DNA of 13,082 nt. Origin: Bacillota bacterium (GTDB lineage Bacteria; Bacillota; Clostridia; Christensenellales; CAG-138). Of this stretch, positions 7,552 through 13,082 are shown piece by piece. Each line of letters starts with the position of its first letter. The stretch's first letter is position 1. The notes under the pieces are model-generated. The model searched no databases and was not told the DNA's origin. It was given only the letters and a program-made list of their open reading frames with translations. The stretch spans positions 1 through 13,082 of the forward strand of contig JAEEYN010000147.1 of assembly GCA_016288175.1 (NCBI GenBank), given 5' to 3'. The position numbers were made by a program, and so were the translations under genes.

Positions 7552-7971
7552 TTGAAAAAGAACCGGCTCAAAAACGAAACCGAAGCCTGCGGGGAATGCG
7601 GGAAAACAGCGCGAAAGGGCAAACCGCCCTTTCGTTTGCTTGATTTCGTTATTATTGCCGCCGTTGTTCTTATCAGCCTTGCGCCGCTGCTTTTTCTTCC
7701 GAAGGATGAGGGCAGCACCGTTGTCATAACCTGGCACGGCGAGGAGATCTACCGCGGAAGTATCACGAAGGATCAAACGGTTGTCACACCCGACGGACTC
7801 AATACGATCGTGATCGAAAACGGCAGCGTCCGAATGGAGAACGCCGAATGCAGGGACAGGATCTGCGTCCGCTCCGGCGCGGCGTCACCCTCGCATCCGA
7901 TCGTCTGCCTGCCGAACAGGGTCGTTGTGACAGTTATCGGAACGGAGGAGGTGGACAGCGGAACATGGTGA
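7552..7971 (+). CDS. NusG domain II-containing membrane-anchored protein (EetA-like)
   Basis: A 139-residue protein if started at TTG 7552. One transmembrane helix (about 30-49, LLDFVIIAAVVLISLAPLLF) is followed by an external beta domain of the NusG_II type: VVITWHGEEIYRGSI, then the cysteine motif ECRDRICVRSG (99-109), then HPIVCLPNRVVVTV (115-128). Cysteines 100, 105 and 119 match the family. Despite the name, these are not transcription factors; in Bacillota they occur beside Gx-transporter genes, as here, and related pairs belong to flavin-based extracellular electron transfer loci. The start is uncertain: TTG 7552 has AAGGG only one base upstream, and an in-frame TTG at 7636 would start just before the membrane helix and skip a hairpin and a CGEC motif (residues 13-16). 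The stop overlaps the next start by seven bases. Confidence 0.8.
   Translation: MKKNRLKNETEACGECGKTARKGKPPFRLLDFVIIAAVVLISLAPLLFLPKDEGSTVVITWHGEEIYRGSITKDQTVVTPDGLNTIVIENGSVRMENAECRDRICVRSGAASPSHPIVCLPNRVVVTVIGTEEVDSGTW
7612..7634 (+). terminator. Perfect 9-bp hairpin with T-rich tail inside the start of the NusG-II gene
   Basis: CGAAAGGGC (7612-7620) and GCCCTTTCG (7626-7634) pair perfectly around AAACC and are followed by TTTGCTTGATTT. This looks like an intrinsic terminator or attenuator, 75 bp after the DUF2461 stop and, if the gene starts at TTG 7552, inside its coding region, where it encodes RKGKPPFR. It would lie upstream of the alternative TTG start at 7636. Whether it terminates transcription is not shown. 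Confidence 0.45.
7946..7951 (+). promoter_or_regulatory. Ribosome binding site of the Gx-transporter-like gene
   Basis: AGGAGG inside GGAGGAGGTGG (7944-7954), a near-perfect anti-16S match, lies 13 bases before ATG 7965. The gap is somewhat long, but this is the only strong site and it sits inside the end of the preceding gene, supporting coupling of the two. Confidence 0.6.
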
Positions 7972-8501
7972 AGCCCGGCTCATTTTCTCCGACAAAAAAA
8001 CTCGCCCTTGCCGCGCTGATCGCCGCCGCCGCGATAATTGTCCACACCGTCGAAGCGCTGCTTCCGCCGCTGATCCCCGGCATTCCCGTGCGTCTCGGCC
8101 TTGCGAACGTTTTCACGCTGCTTGCGCTGATGCTGCTCGGTGCGCCTTATGCTGCTGCCGTCGCCATTGTTCGCTGCGTTGTGGCAGTGCTGATCACCGG
8201 CGCCGTTTCGCAGCTTCCCTACAGCCTTGCAGGAGCGCTGCTTTCGTTCGCGGCGATGTTTATGCTCGAACCGCTCCGCTGCCGGGGCAGGCTTTCGGCT
8301 GTCGGCGAGAGCGTTTTCGGCGCGTTTGCCTTCAACCTCGGGCAGCTCGGCGTCGGTATTCTCATCGCCGGCCGGGCAATGTTCTTCTATTTTCCCGTCA
8401 TGAGCCTTCTTTCGGTGCCGACGGGGATATTCACCGGACTTATCGCACACTATATTTTCAAAGTATTAAGCAGGAATTTCAATGCCGAACAAAACAGATA
8501 A
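7965..8501 (+). CDS. Gx transporter / heptaprenyl diphosphate synthase component I-like membrane protein (EetB-like)
   Basis: A 178-residue integral membrane protein with about five or six hydrophobic helices. Seen: KKLALAALIAAAAIIVHTVEALLPP (11-35), the family motif IPVRLGLANVFTLLAL (40-55), the GAPYAAAVAIVRCVVAVLITG helix (59-79), YSLAGALLSFAAMFM (86-100), FAFNLGQLGVGILIAG (121-136) and a last helix to about 165. This is the Hpre_diP_synt_I/Gx-transporter family, which resembles small-molecule transporter S components. It was once linked to heptaprenyl diphosphate synthesis and, paired with a NusG_II protein, to flavin-based electron transfer (EetB). ATG 7965 overlaps the NusG_II stop; GTG 7968 is a possible alternative. 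The longer open frame upstream to 7848 is a shadow of the preceding gene. The substrate is unknown. Confidence 0.85.
   Translation: MVKPGSFSPTKKLALAALIAAAAIIVHTVEALLPPLIPGIPVRLGLANVFTLLALMLLGAPYAAAVAIVRCVVAVLITGAVSQLPYSLAGALLSFAAMFMLEPLRCRGRLSAVGESVFGAFAFNLGQLGVGILIAGRAMFFYFPVMSLLSVPTGIFTGLIAHYIFKVLSRNFNAEQNR
8472..8476 (+). promoter_or_regulatory. Ribosome binding site of the U32 gene
   Basis: AGGAA, five bases before ATG 8482, lies inside the end of the Gx-transporter gene, whose coding region overlaps the U32 gene by 20 bases. This fixes the U32 start and indicates coupled translation. Confidence 0.6.
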
Positions 8502-9696
8502 AAAGCATGTGGAGCTGCTTGCTCCCGCCGGTAATTTCGAAAGGCTGAAGGCCGCTGTCCGCTACGGAGCGGACGCCGTGTACCTCGGCACGACCGCGTT
8601 CTCTCTCCGCAACATGGCCGACAATTTCACGCTCGACGAGCTTCGCGAAGCCGTGCGCTATTCGCATGAGCGCGGCGTCAGGGTCTACGTCACGGTCAAC
8701 GCCTTCATGCGCGACAGCGAGCTTGGTTCTCTTGCGGATACGCTCGTTTCGATCGCCGACGCCGGCGCCGACGCGCTGATCATCAACGATCCTTCTGTCA
8801 TCCGCACGGCGCGGCGCGTGATCCCGGATATGCCCCTCCACCTCAGCACCCAGGCGAACACGCTGAATTCCGAAGCGGCGCTTTTCTGGCACGAGCAGGG
8901 CGTTTCAAGGATCGTCCTCGCGCGCGAGCTGACGATCCGGGAGATCGCCGAAATGCGCCGGAAGCTGCCCGAAACGCTGGAGCTCGAGGCCTTCGTTCAC
9001 GGCGCAATGTGCGTCAGCTATTCCGGGCGCTGCCTTCTGAGCAACTATATCGCGGGCCGCGACAGCAACAGGGGCGAATGTGTTCAGCCCTGCCGCTGGA
9101 GCTATGAATTCCGCGAGCGCGGCAAGGGCGGCGAATTCTTCACGCTCGAGGCCGAGCCGACCGGCAGCTATATTCTGAACTCCCGGGATATGTGCATGGC
9201 CGAGCATCTCGACGAGCTTATCGACGCCGGCGTCGTCAGCCTCAAAATCGAGGGCCGGATGAAATCTATCCTCTACGCCGCAACGGTCGTCAACGCCTAC
9301 CGTATGGCACTCGACGGCGCGGATATGGGCGTCGTTATGGACGAGCTGAACCGCATCAGCCACCGTCCCTACACGACCGGCTTCATGCTCGAAAACGACG
9401 GCGAAATGATCGCTCCGGATTCCGGCGCGTATATCCAGGATTACCGCATCTCCGCCGTCGTTCTCGATTACGATGATGAAGCGAAAACCGCTTTGATCGA
9501 GCAGCGCAACCGCTTTTTCGACGGCGATACGCTGAGCATACTCTCCCCCGGCGACGTACAGCGCAGCTTCCGCGTGGAAGGCATCCGCACCGAAGCGGGC
9601 GAGCCTGCGGACAGCGCGCCGCACCCCTGCGAAAGGCTGATCATCGGCTGCCGCGAAAAGCTCCTTCCGGGGGATATCCTGCGGCAGGCTAACTGA
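8482..9696 (+). CDS. trhP: Peptidase U32 family protein, probably TrhP-like tRNA uridine-34 hydroxylase
   Basis: A 404-residue soluble protein that covers both U32 regions. Seen: ELLAPAGNFERLKAAVRYGADAVYLG (11-36), LSTQANTLNSEAALFW (121-136), the signature HGAMCVSYSGRCLLSNYIAGRDSN (173-196) and GECVQPCRW (198-206). Cysteines 177, 184, 200 and 204 are at the positions expected for metal or iron-sulfur binding. SLKIEGRMKS and a C-terminal barrel-like domain with QRNRFFDGDTLSI follow. Proteins of this length and motif set, such as E. coli TrhP/YegQ and Bacillus YrrN/YrrO, make 5-hydroxyuridine at tRNA position 34 using prephenate; older annotation as a collagenase-like protease is not supported by that work. 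In Bacillus these genes lie near the mltG gene, as here. The tRNA role is inferred from homology; the family assignment is firm. Confidence 0.9.
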   Translation: MPNKTDKKHVELLAPAGNFERLKAAVRYGADAVYLGTTAFSLRNMADNFTLDELREAVRYSHERGVRVYVTVNAFMRDSELGSLADTLVSIADAGADALIINDPSVIRTARRVIPDMPLHLSTQANTLNSEAALFWHEQGVSRIVLARELTIREIAEMRRKLPETLELEAFVHGAMCVSYSGRCLLSNYIAGRDSNRGECVQPCRWSYEFRERGKGGEFFTLEAEPTGSYILNSRDMCMAEHLDELIDAGVVSLKIEGRMKSILYAATVVNAYRMALDGADMGVVMDELNRISHRPYTTGFMLENDGEMIAPDSGAYIQDYRISAVVLDYDDEAKTALIEQRNRFFDGDTLSILSPGDVQRSFRVEGIRTEAGEPADSAPHPCERLIIGCREKLLPGDILRQAN

Positions 9697-9717
9697 CGCC
9701 GCTTCTTTTGCTTTTTT

Positions 9718-9748
9718 GCCCGGGGATCACGGTCCGCCGGGCTTTTTG
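9718..9748 (+). terminator. Intrinsic terminator after the U32 gene
   Basis: GCCCGG (9718-9723) pairs with CCGGGC (9737-9742); the stem continues as GGA/TCC after a bulged G at 9736, with loop TCACGG, and is followed by TTTTT (9743-9747). It lies 22 bases after the U32 stop and closes the mltG-U32 operon. Confidence 0.85.
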
Positions 9749-9845
9749 TTCCGATTCTCCCTTTTCTTCATAATGGCGTTACCTTCTGCCCGCAAAAGCT
9801 GATATAGAGGGTGAAGGCCTTTAATCAAAAAGGAGGACAGCTTCC
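9749..9845 (+). promoter_or_regulatory. Upstream region of the sigma factor gene with candidate promoter and strong RBS
   Basis: This 97-bp stretch has a candidate -35 GTTACC (9778-9783) and a -10-like TATAGA (9803-9808) spaced 19-20 bases apart, which would start transcription near 9815. Neither box is a good match to TTGACA/TATAAT, but a GTTAC-like -35 could be recognised by the ECF sigma itself. AGGAGG (9831-9836) lies nine bases before TTG 9846. An 8-bp palindrome AAGGCCTT occurs at 9814-9821. The ribosome site is firm; the promoter is a guess. Confidence 0.35.
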
Positions 9846-10409
9846 TTGAACGACCGCGAGATCATCGAACTTTTTCTTGAACGCGACCAGACCGCGATAG
9901 AGCGCGCTCAGGCGGAATACGGCGAGAGGCTTCGCCGCATCGCGCTCGGAGTGACCGGCGACGCGGGGCTTGCGGAGGAATGCGTCAACGACGCCTATCT
10001 CGAAGCCTGGAACCGCATCCCGCCGAATAAACCCTACGGTTATCTTTTCGCCTACCTCGGAAGGATCGTCCGCTTTACGGCGATCAACCGGATGGAAAAG
10101 GAGAACGCGAAAAAGCGCAGTGCGGAGCTCGGCGAGCTTACCCGCGAGCTTGAAGAGTGCCTGCCTTCGTCGGCGGACACCGCAAACGAGATCGAGGCGA
10201 GGCTCCTCATGCGCACGATCAACGCATTCCTGCGCACCGTGCCTGAGCAGAAGCGGAATATCTTCATTCGAAGGTACTGGTTCTTCGATCCCGTCGAGCG
10301 CATCGCCGAGCTTAGCGGCAAAAGCGTCGGAAGCGTGAAGATGACACTTATGCGGCTTCGGAAACAGCTCAGGGCGCAGCTTGAAGAAGAAGGCTTTACG
10401 GTCGATTGA
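9846..10409 (+). CDS. ECF-type sigma-70 family RNA polymerase sigma factor
   Basis: A 187-residue regulator with the two conserved sigma regions and no extra domain. Region 2 (about 10-90) includes GDAGLAEECVNDAYLEAWNRIPP (38-60) and YLFAYLGRIVRFTAINRMEKEN (66-87), which correspond to the core-binding and -10-recognition helices. After a charged linker (about 88-120), region 4 (about 122-176) has FLRTVPEQKRNIFIRRYWFFDPVERIAELSG and a helix-turn-helix with GSVKMTLMRLRKQLRAQL, the -35-reading helix. The TTG start at 9846 is fixed by AGGAGG nine bases upstream. A probable membrane regulator gene follows after 27 bp, so the pair is likely an autoregulated signalling unit that responds to a cell-envelope or extracellular signal. 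The signal and regulon are unknown. Confidence 0.92.
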   Translation: MNDREIIELFLERDQTAIERAQAEYGERLRRIALGVTGDAGLAEECVNDAYLEAWNRIPPNKPYGYLFAYLGRIVRFTAINRMEKENAKKRSAELGELTRELEECLPSSADTANEIEARLLMRTINAFLRTVPEQKRNIFIRRYWFFDPVERIAELSGKSVGSVKMTLMRLRKQLRAQLEEEGFTVD

Positions 10410-10436
10410 GGGAGCCGTCCTCAAAAGGAGAAAATT

Positions 10437-11978
10437 ATGAACAGCAAAGAATATCTCGAATCGCTCGGCGGCATCGACAACGAACTGATCGAAAGCGCCG
10501 CCGCAATGAAAAAGGCGCCGCGCCGCAGATACGGCATTTTTGCAGGCGCAGCCGCGGCCGCCGCAGTTATCGCCGCCGGGATCCTTTTCGCATCTGGCGC
10601 ATTCGGAGGCAGGCCGAAGGGCGATATGAGCGCCGTACTGCCCGATGAAACCGGGCAGCCCTCGGCATCGGCGCCGGCTTCCGCACAGCCGAATACCGAC
10701 CCGACGCCCGTTCCGACCGCCGCACCGGATCCGTTCCTGCCCGATGATATCGCCGGGATCGGAGATGATGAGCTCGGAATACGCCTTGAGGACATGGACG
10801 TCGGCAACTATTTCATCTATGACGGCAGGGTGTATCAGCCCTGTATGCAGTATGTTTCCTACGTTCAGCTGGAGGTCTTCGGCCTCATCGGTCAGAAGGT
10901 CGCAAACGTTGCCTTCATTTACGGCGGCGGCGATGAAGCGGACGGCTCGGGTTTTGTAACGGATAATATCAGCGGCTCGTTTACCGCCCCCGTTTACGAG
11001 CTGCGCGGCTGCGATCCCCGCAAGCTCCTCGGTCTTATTCATGACGGCGAGCTGAGCGTCTGCTTCTCCGGCAGCGGCGTCGTGACCGGCGGCGATCTTT
11101 TCGAAGGCGCATTCTCGCTCCGCGATAGTTTGAGCGCGCTGCTTTATGAAGGCTATGACCGCGAAAGCGACGGATATTCCGAAGTCCCGACCCGCCGTCT
11201 CGATCCCGCGGCGTATCCCGCGATCGGACGCTTCATCGATGCGCTGTACGGCACAGAATTGGTCGAAAACCCGCATAAGAACGTATACGCCGATGCGGTG
11301 TTCTATCTGCATCTGATGCTCGATAACGGCCTGCGCGTCGAACTGACCCTTATGAGCGACGGCAGCGTCTTCTTCCCCGATACCTTCTCGGAAGCGATGC
11401 TCCGGCTCGACGGCGCCGCTGCGGATGAACTTATCGCCCTACTCAGAGCCGGCGAAGGCGATGAAGCCGTTCTTCCCGAGCGCGATCTCGAATGCCAGGC
11501 CCGGTATCTGCGCAGTCTCGGCGGCGTAGGCGCTTACCTCCCCGCCGCTGTGCCGAACGGCTTCTTCATCGAATACTTTGACGCCGAGCCCGTTTTCGGC
11601 GGCGAAGTGACGCCGACCGGTTATTCACACGCCTGGATGCACCTTAAATGCGCCGATGAATACGCGCTTATCGAGTATTCCGTTTACGGGCGCTCCGCTT
11701 ACGAGGCTTCGCCGAGGTACGCGCAGCATGACGATCTCACCGTCGGCGCGGTCATGCCTGTGCCGATCGAAGAGTTCACGCGGGAAAGCATCCTCGACTG
11801 CATTTTTAACAAGGAAGGCGAGGAACATTCGCTCTATGCCGCCGTCGCCGTCGGTGATTATGTGATCTATGTCTATACGACCTATATCATCGACGATGAA
11901 ACGGGTTCGCCGATGGGTCTCGACGGTCTCGTGGATACGGTCTATGAGCTGATCGTTTCAGCCGCGAACCAAGCATAA
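10437..11978 (+). CDS. Probable membrane-bound anti-sigma/sensor protein for the adjacent ECF sigma factor
   Basis: A 513-residue single-pass membrane protein. A short cytoplasmic tail (1-31) holds LESLGGIDNELIESAA; an 'LG.ID.ELI..A' motif followed by basic residues and a membrane helix is, from family recall, typical of the clostridial membrane proteins encoded after ECF sigma genes, and this tail would be the sigma-binding part. The helix is about 33-54 (Ala-rich). A Pro/Ser/Thr/Ala linker (about 70-100) follows outside the cell, then two apparently separate sensor regions: 123-210, with YFIYDGRVYQPC, LIGQKVA and APVYELRGCDPRKLLGL, and 240-513, with a YALIEYSVYG strand and a long C-terminal domain. 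AAAGGAG (10424-10430) stands six bases before ATG 10437. There is no zinc-type anti-sigma motif. The anti-sigma role is inference from position and architecture. Confidence 0.75.
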   Translation: MNSKEYLESLGGIDNELIESAAAMKKAPRRRYGIFAGAAAAAAVIAAGILFASGAFGGRPKGDMSAVLPDETGQPSASAPASAQPNTDPTPVPTAAPDPFLPDDIAGIGDDELGIRLEDMDVGNYFIYDGRVYQPCMQYVSYVQLEVFGLIGQKVANVAFIYGGGDEADGSGFVTDNISGSFTAPVYELRGCDPRKLLGLIHDGELSVCFSGSGVVTGGDLFEGAFSLRDSLSALLYEGYDRESDGYSEVPTRRLDPAAYPAIGRFIDALYGTELVENPHKNVYADAVFYLHLMLDNGLRVELTLMSDGSVFFPDTFSEAMLRLDGAAADELIALLRAGEGDEAVLPERDLECQARYLRSLGGVGAYLPAAVPNGFFIEYFDAEPVFGGEVTPTGYSHAWMHLKCADEYALIEYSVYGRSAYEASPRYAQHDDLTVGAVMPVPIEEFTRESILDCIFNKEGEEHSLYAAVAVGDYVIYVYTTYIIDDETGSPMGLDGLVDTVYELIVSAANQA

Positions 11979-11996
11979 ACCGATTATTATCGAAAC

Positions 11997-12023
11997 AGCG
12001 GATCGGTCAGCCGGTCCGCTTTT
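11997..12023 (+). terminator. Strong hairpin terminator between convergent genes
   Basis: AGCGGATCGG (11997-12006) pairs with CCGGTCCGCT (12011-12020) around TCAG, a 10-bp stem with one G-U pair on this strand, followed by TTTT (12020-12023). It ends at the stop codon of the convergent flippase gene, so in the reverse direction it also follows that gene, where the stem has one A-C mismatch and a short GTTTC tail. It probably terminates the sigma operon and may act in both directions. Confidence 0.75.
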
Positions 12024-13082
12024 CATATTCGATCGGGGAGCCTCCCCTGCTTTTTCAAAACGCTCCGCAGATAAACCGCCGCGATGAACAGCTCGAGCCC
12101 TTCGCCGACGCATGAAGCGAGCAGATAGCCGTAGATATGCAGCGTTTTCACGGCGGACAGGATGATGATCAGAATGAGCTGGAGCCCTTCGCCGATGAGT
12201 GCGATTATGAGTACGCCGCGCTGTTTCATCAGCCCGTTCAGGATCGCCCGCACTGTGATCTGGAAGTAAACGAACCCGGCCTTAAAGGTCAGAAGAAAGA
12301 AGCAGAGCCCCGTCGGTTCAAGGCCGAACAGCGCCTTCGAAGTTTTTGCGAGATACGGCAGAGCCGGGATGTTGATCGCAAAAAACGCCGCCGCTGCCGC
12401 GAAAAAGCAACGCTTTGCGATCCGCTTTATACCTTCACCGTCCCCCGCCGCGCAGCAGGCCGACGCCGCCGGAAGCGCCACTGCCGAGACAGCGCCGATG
12501 AACGCCATCGGGATCATCACGAGCGGGATCGCCGCCGCATTCAGCGCGCCGATAGAGCTGAGGGCCTCGCTTCGGGTATATCCGGCGAGCATAAGGCGGC
12601 CCGGAAGCATCAGCGAGGCGCAGACCGAAAAGACCGTTCCGGCAGCGGCTGTCAGAGCAGCCGGAACGAGGATCGGGATCAGCATCGCGGCGGCCTTCCC
12701 CGCCGTTCCGCGTGTTTCGGGATTCTCACGGCAGAAAAGCCTTTTATATGAACCCGAAAGGAAGCTCACACTCACGAATTCGCTGCCGAGCATCCCCGCC
12801 ATGATCAGCGCGGTCTTCATGCCGCTGCCCTCCGCCGAAAAGCGTTTCAGAAGCAGCAGCACAAGGAGGAAGCGAACGCTCTGCTCCGTGAGCTCCGAAA
12901 CCGCCGTCCTTCCGACTTTTCCGAAAGCGATATGCACCGATTTCAGGATGTTTTCGATCCCCGTCAACAGGATGCAGAGCATCACAAGCACGATCGAAAG
13001 CGCTGCGCCGCCGTCGCCTATCAGCTTTTCCGCAACGCTTTTTCGGAGCATAAACAGCGGAAGAGCCATCGCGGCGAAGATC
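12023..13082 (-). CDS. SpoVB/Wzx-like polysaccharide (MOP superfamily) flippase, C-terminal part; start beyond the window
   Basis: About 352 residues of a reverse-strand membrane protein; the frame stays open to the window edge (IFAAMALPLFMLRKS...), so the apparent Met at 13069 is internal and the N-terminal third is missing. Many hydrophobic helices are visible, separated by short basic loops. Recognisable pieces are TGIENILKSVHIAFGKVGRTAVSELTEQSVRFLLVLLLL, GSEFVSVSFLSGSYKR, LMLAGYTRSEALSSIGALNAAAIPLVMIPMAFIGAVSAVALPAASA, and the tail RSVLKKQGRLPDRI. The ENILKS...G...A.SELTEQ.VR pattern and the ALPAASACCAAGD segment are those of the SpoVB branch of lipid-linked oligosaccharide flippases, which act in cell-wall or spore-cortex precursor export. 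SpoVB is about 510-520 residues, consistent with what is cut off. Substrate is unknown. It converges on the sigma operon across a shared hairpin. Confidence 0.85.
   Translation of the reverse strand, partial: IFAAMALPLFMLRKSVAEKLIGDGGAALSIVLVMLCILLTGIENILKSVHIAFGKVGRTAVSELTEQSVRFLLVLLLLKRFSAEGSGMKTALIMAGMLGSEFVSVSFLSGSYKRLFCRENPETRGTAGKAAAMLIPILVPAALTAAAGTVFSVCASLMLPGRLMLAGYTRSEALSSIGALNAAAIPLVMIPMAFIGAVSAVALPAASACCAAGDGEGIKRIAKRCFFAAAAAFFAINIPALPYLAKTSKALFGLEPTGLCFFLLTFKAGFVYFQITVRAILNGLMKQRGVLIIALIGEGLQLILIIILSAVKTLHIYGYLLASCVGEGLELFIAAVYLRSVLKKQGRLPDRI

Noticed and set aside
8482..9696. U32 gene as a secreted collagenase
   Set aside because: There is no signal peptide, and the cysteine pattern and length match the tRNA-hydroxylating TrhP branch.
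9825..11312. 495-residue reverse-strand open frame across the sigma factor and membrane sensor genes
   Set aside because: It covers two well-supported forward genes and their ribosome sites, has an Arg/Ala-biased unnatural composition, and no recognisable domain.
12137..12751. 204-residue forward frame within the flippase gene
   Set aside because: It is the antisense of a clear multi-helix membrane protein, and it is Arg/His/Asp-rich with no motif.
1..13082. CRISPR arrays, tRNA or rRNA genes, insertion sequences, phage or toxin-antitoxin modules
   Set aside because: No spaced direct repeats, cloverleaf-like sequences, transposase motifs or other such signs were seen; nearly all of the window is accounted for by typical chromosomal genes.

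Overview
The window is a gene-dense stretch of about 13 kb from a fairly GC-rich, Gram-positive-type bacterium. It is most likely an uncultured member of the Clostridia (Oscillospirales or Christensenellales-like). This lineage is inferred from gene content: RNase J, a YlbF-family protein, an MltG with a long cytoplasmic tail, a NusG-domain-II/Gx-transporter pair, a SpoVB-like flippase, and a clostridial-style ECF sigma factor with a membrane regulator. Strong AGGAGG-type ribosome binding sites and several TTG starts agree with it. No rRNA, tRNA, CRISPR array, insertion sequence or phage gene was seen.

Region 1 (1-2818, + strand): the tail of a probable ParA/MinD-like nucleotide-binding protein, a SLOG-fold (YpsA-like) protein whose GTG start overlaps the preceding stop, and a complete ABC-F ATPase. 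The spacing is that of one transcription unit.

Region 2 (2819-4942): a 67-bp gap holding two perfect GC-rich hairpins, then RNase J from a TTG start, then a small YlbF-family protein. This is an RNA-decay and translation neighbourhood, because YlbF-type proteins are known cofactors of RNase Y in Bacillus.

Region 3 (4943-9748): mltG (septal/elongasome peptidoglycan terminase), a DUF2461 protein, a NusG-domain-II membrane-anchored protein, a Gx-transporter/heptaprenyl-diphosphate-synthase-component-I-like membrane protein and a U32 family protein (TrhP-like tRNA hydroxylase), closed by an intrinsic terminator. It looks like a rearranged version of the Bacillus mltG(yrrL)-yrrM-yrrN-yrrO cluster, with a redox-type membrane pair in place of yrrM. 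A terminator-like hairpin lies at the very start of the NusG-II gene.

Region 4 (9749-12022): a short promoter region, an ECF sigma factor (TTG start) and its probable membrane-bound anti-sigma/sensor protein, closed by a strong hairpin.

Region 5 (12023-13082, - strand): the C-terminal part of a SpoVB/Wzx-like polysaccharide flippase, convergent with region 4.

Nothing here is clearly an undescribed defence or mobile system. The observations most worth checking are the sigma/membrane-sensor pair, the EetA/EetB-like pair embedded in a cell-wall/tRNA operon with an internal hairpin, and the tandem hairpins in front of RNase J.
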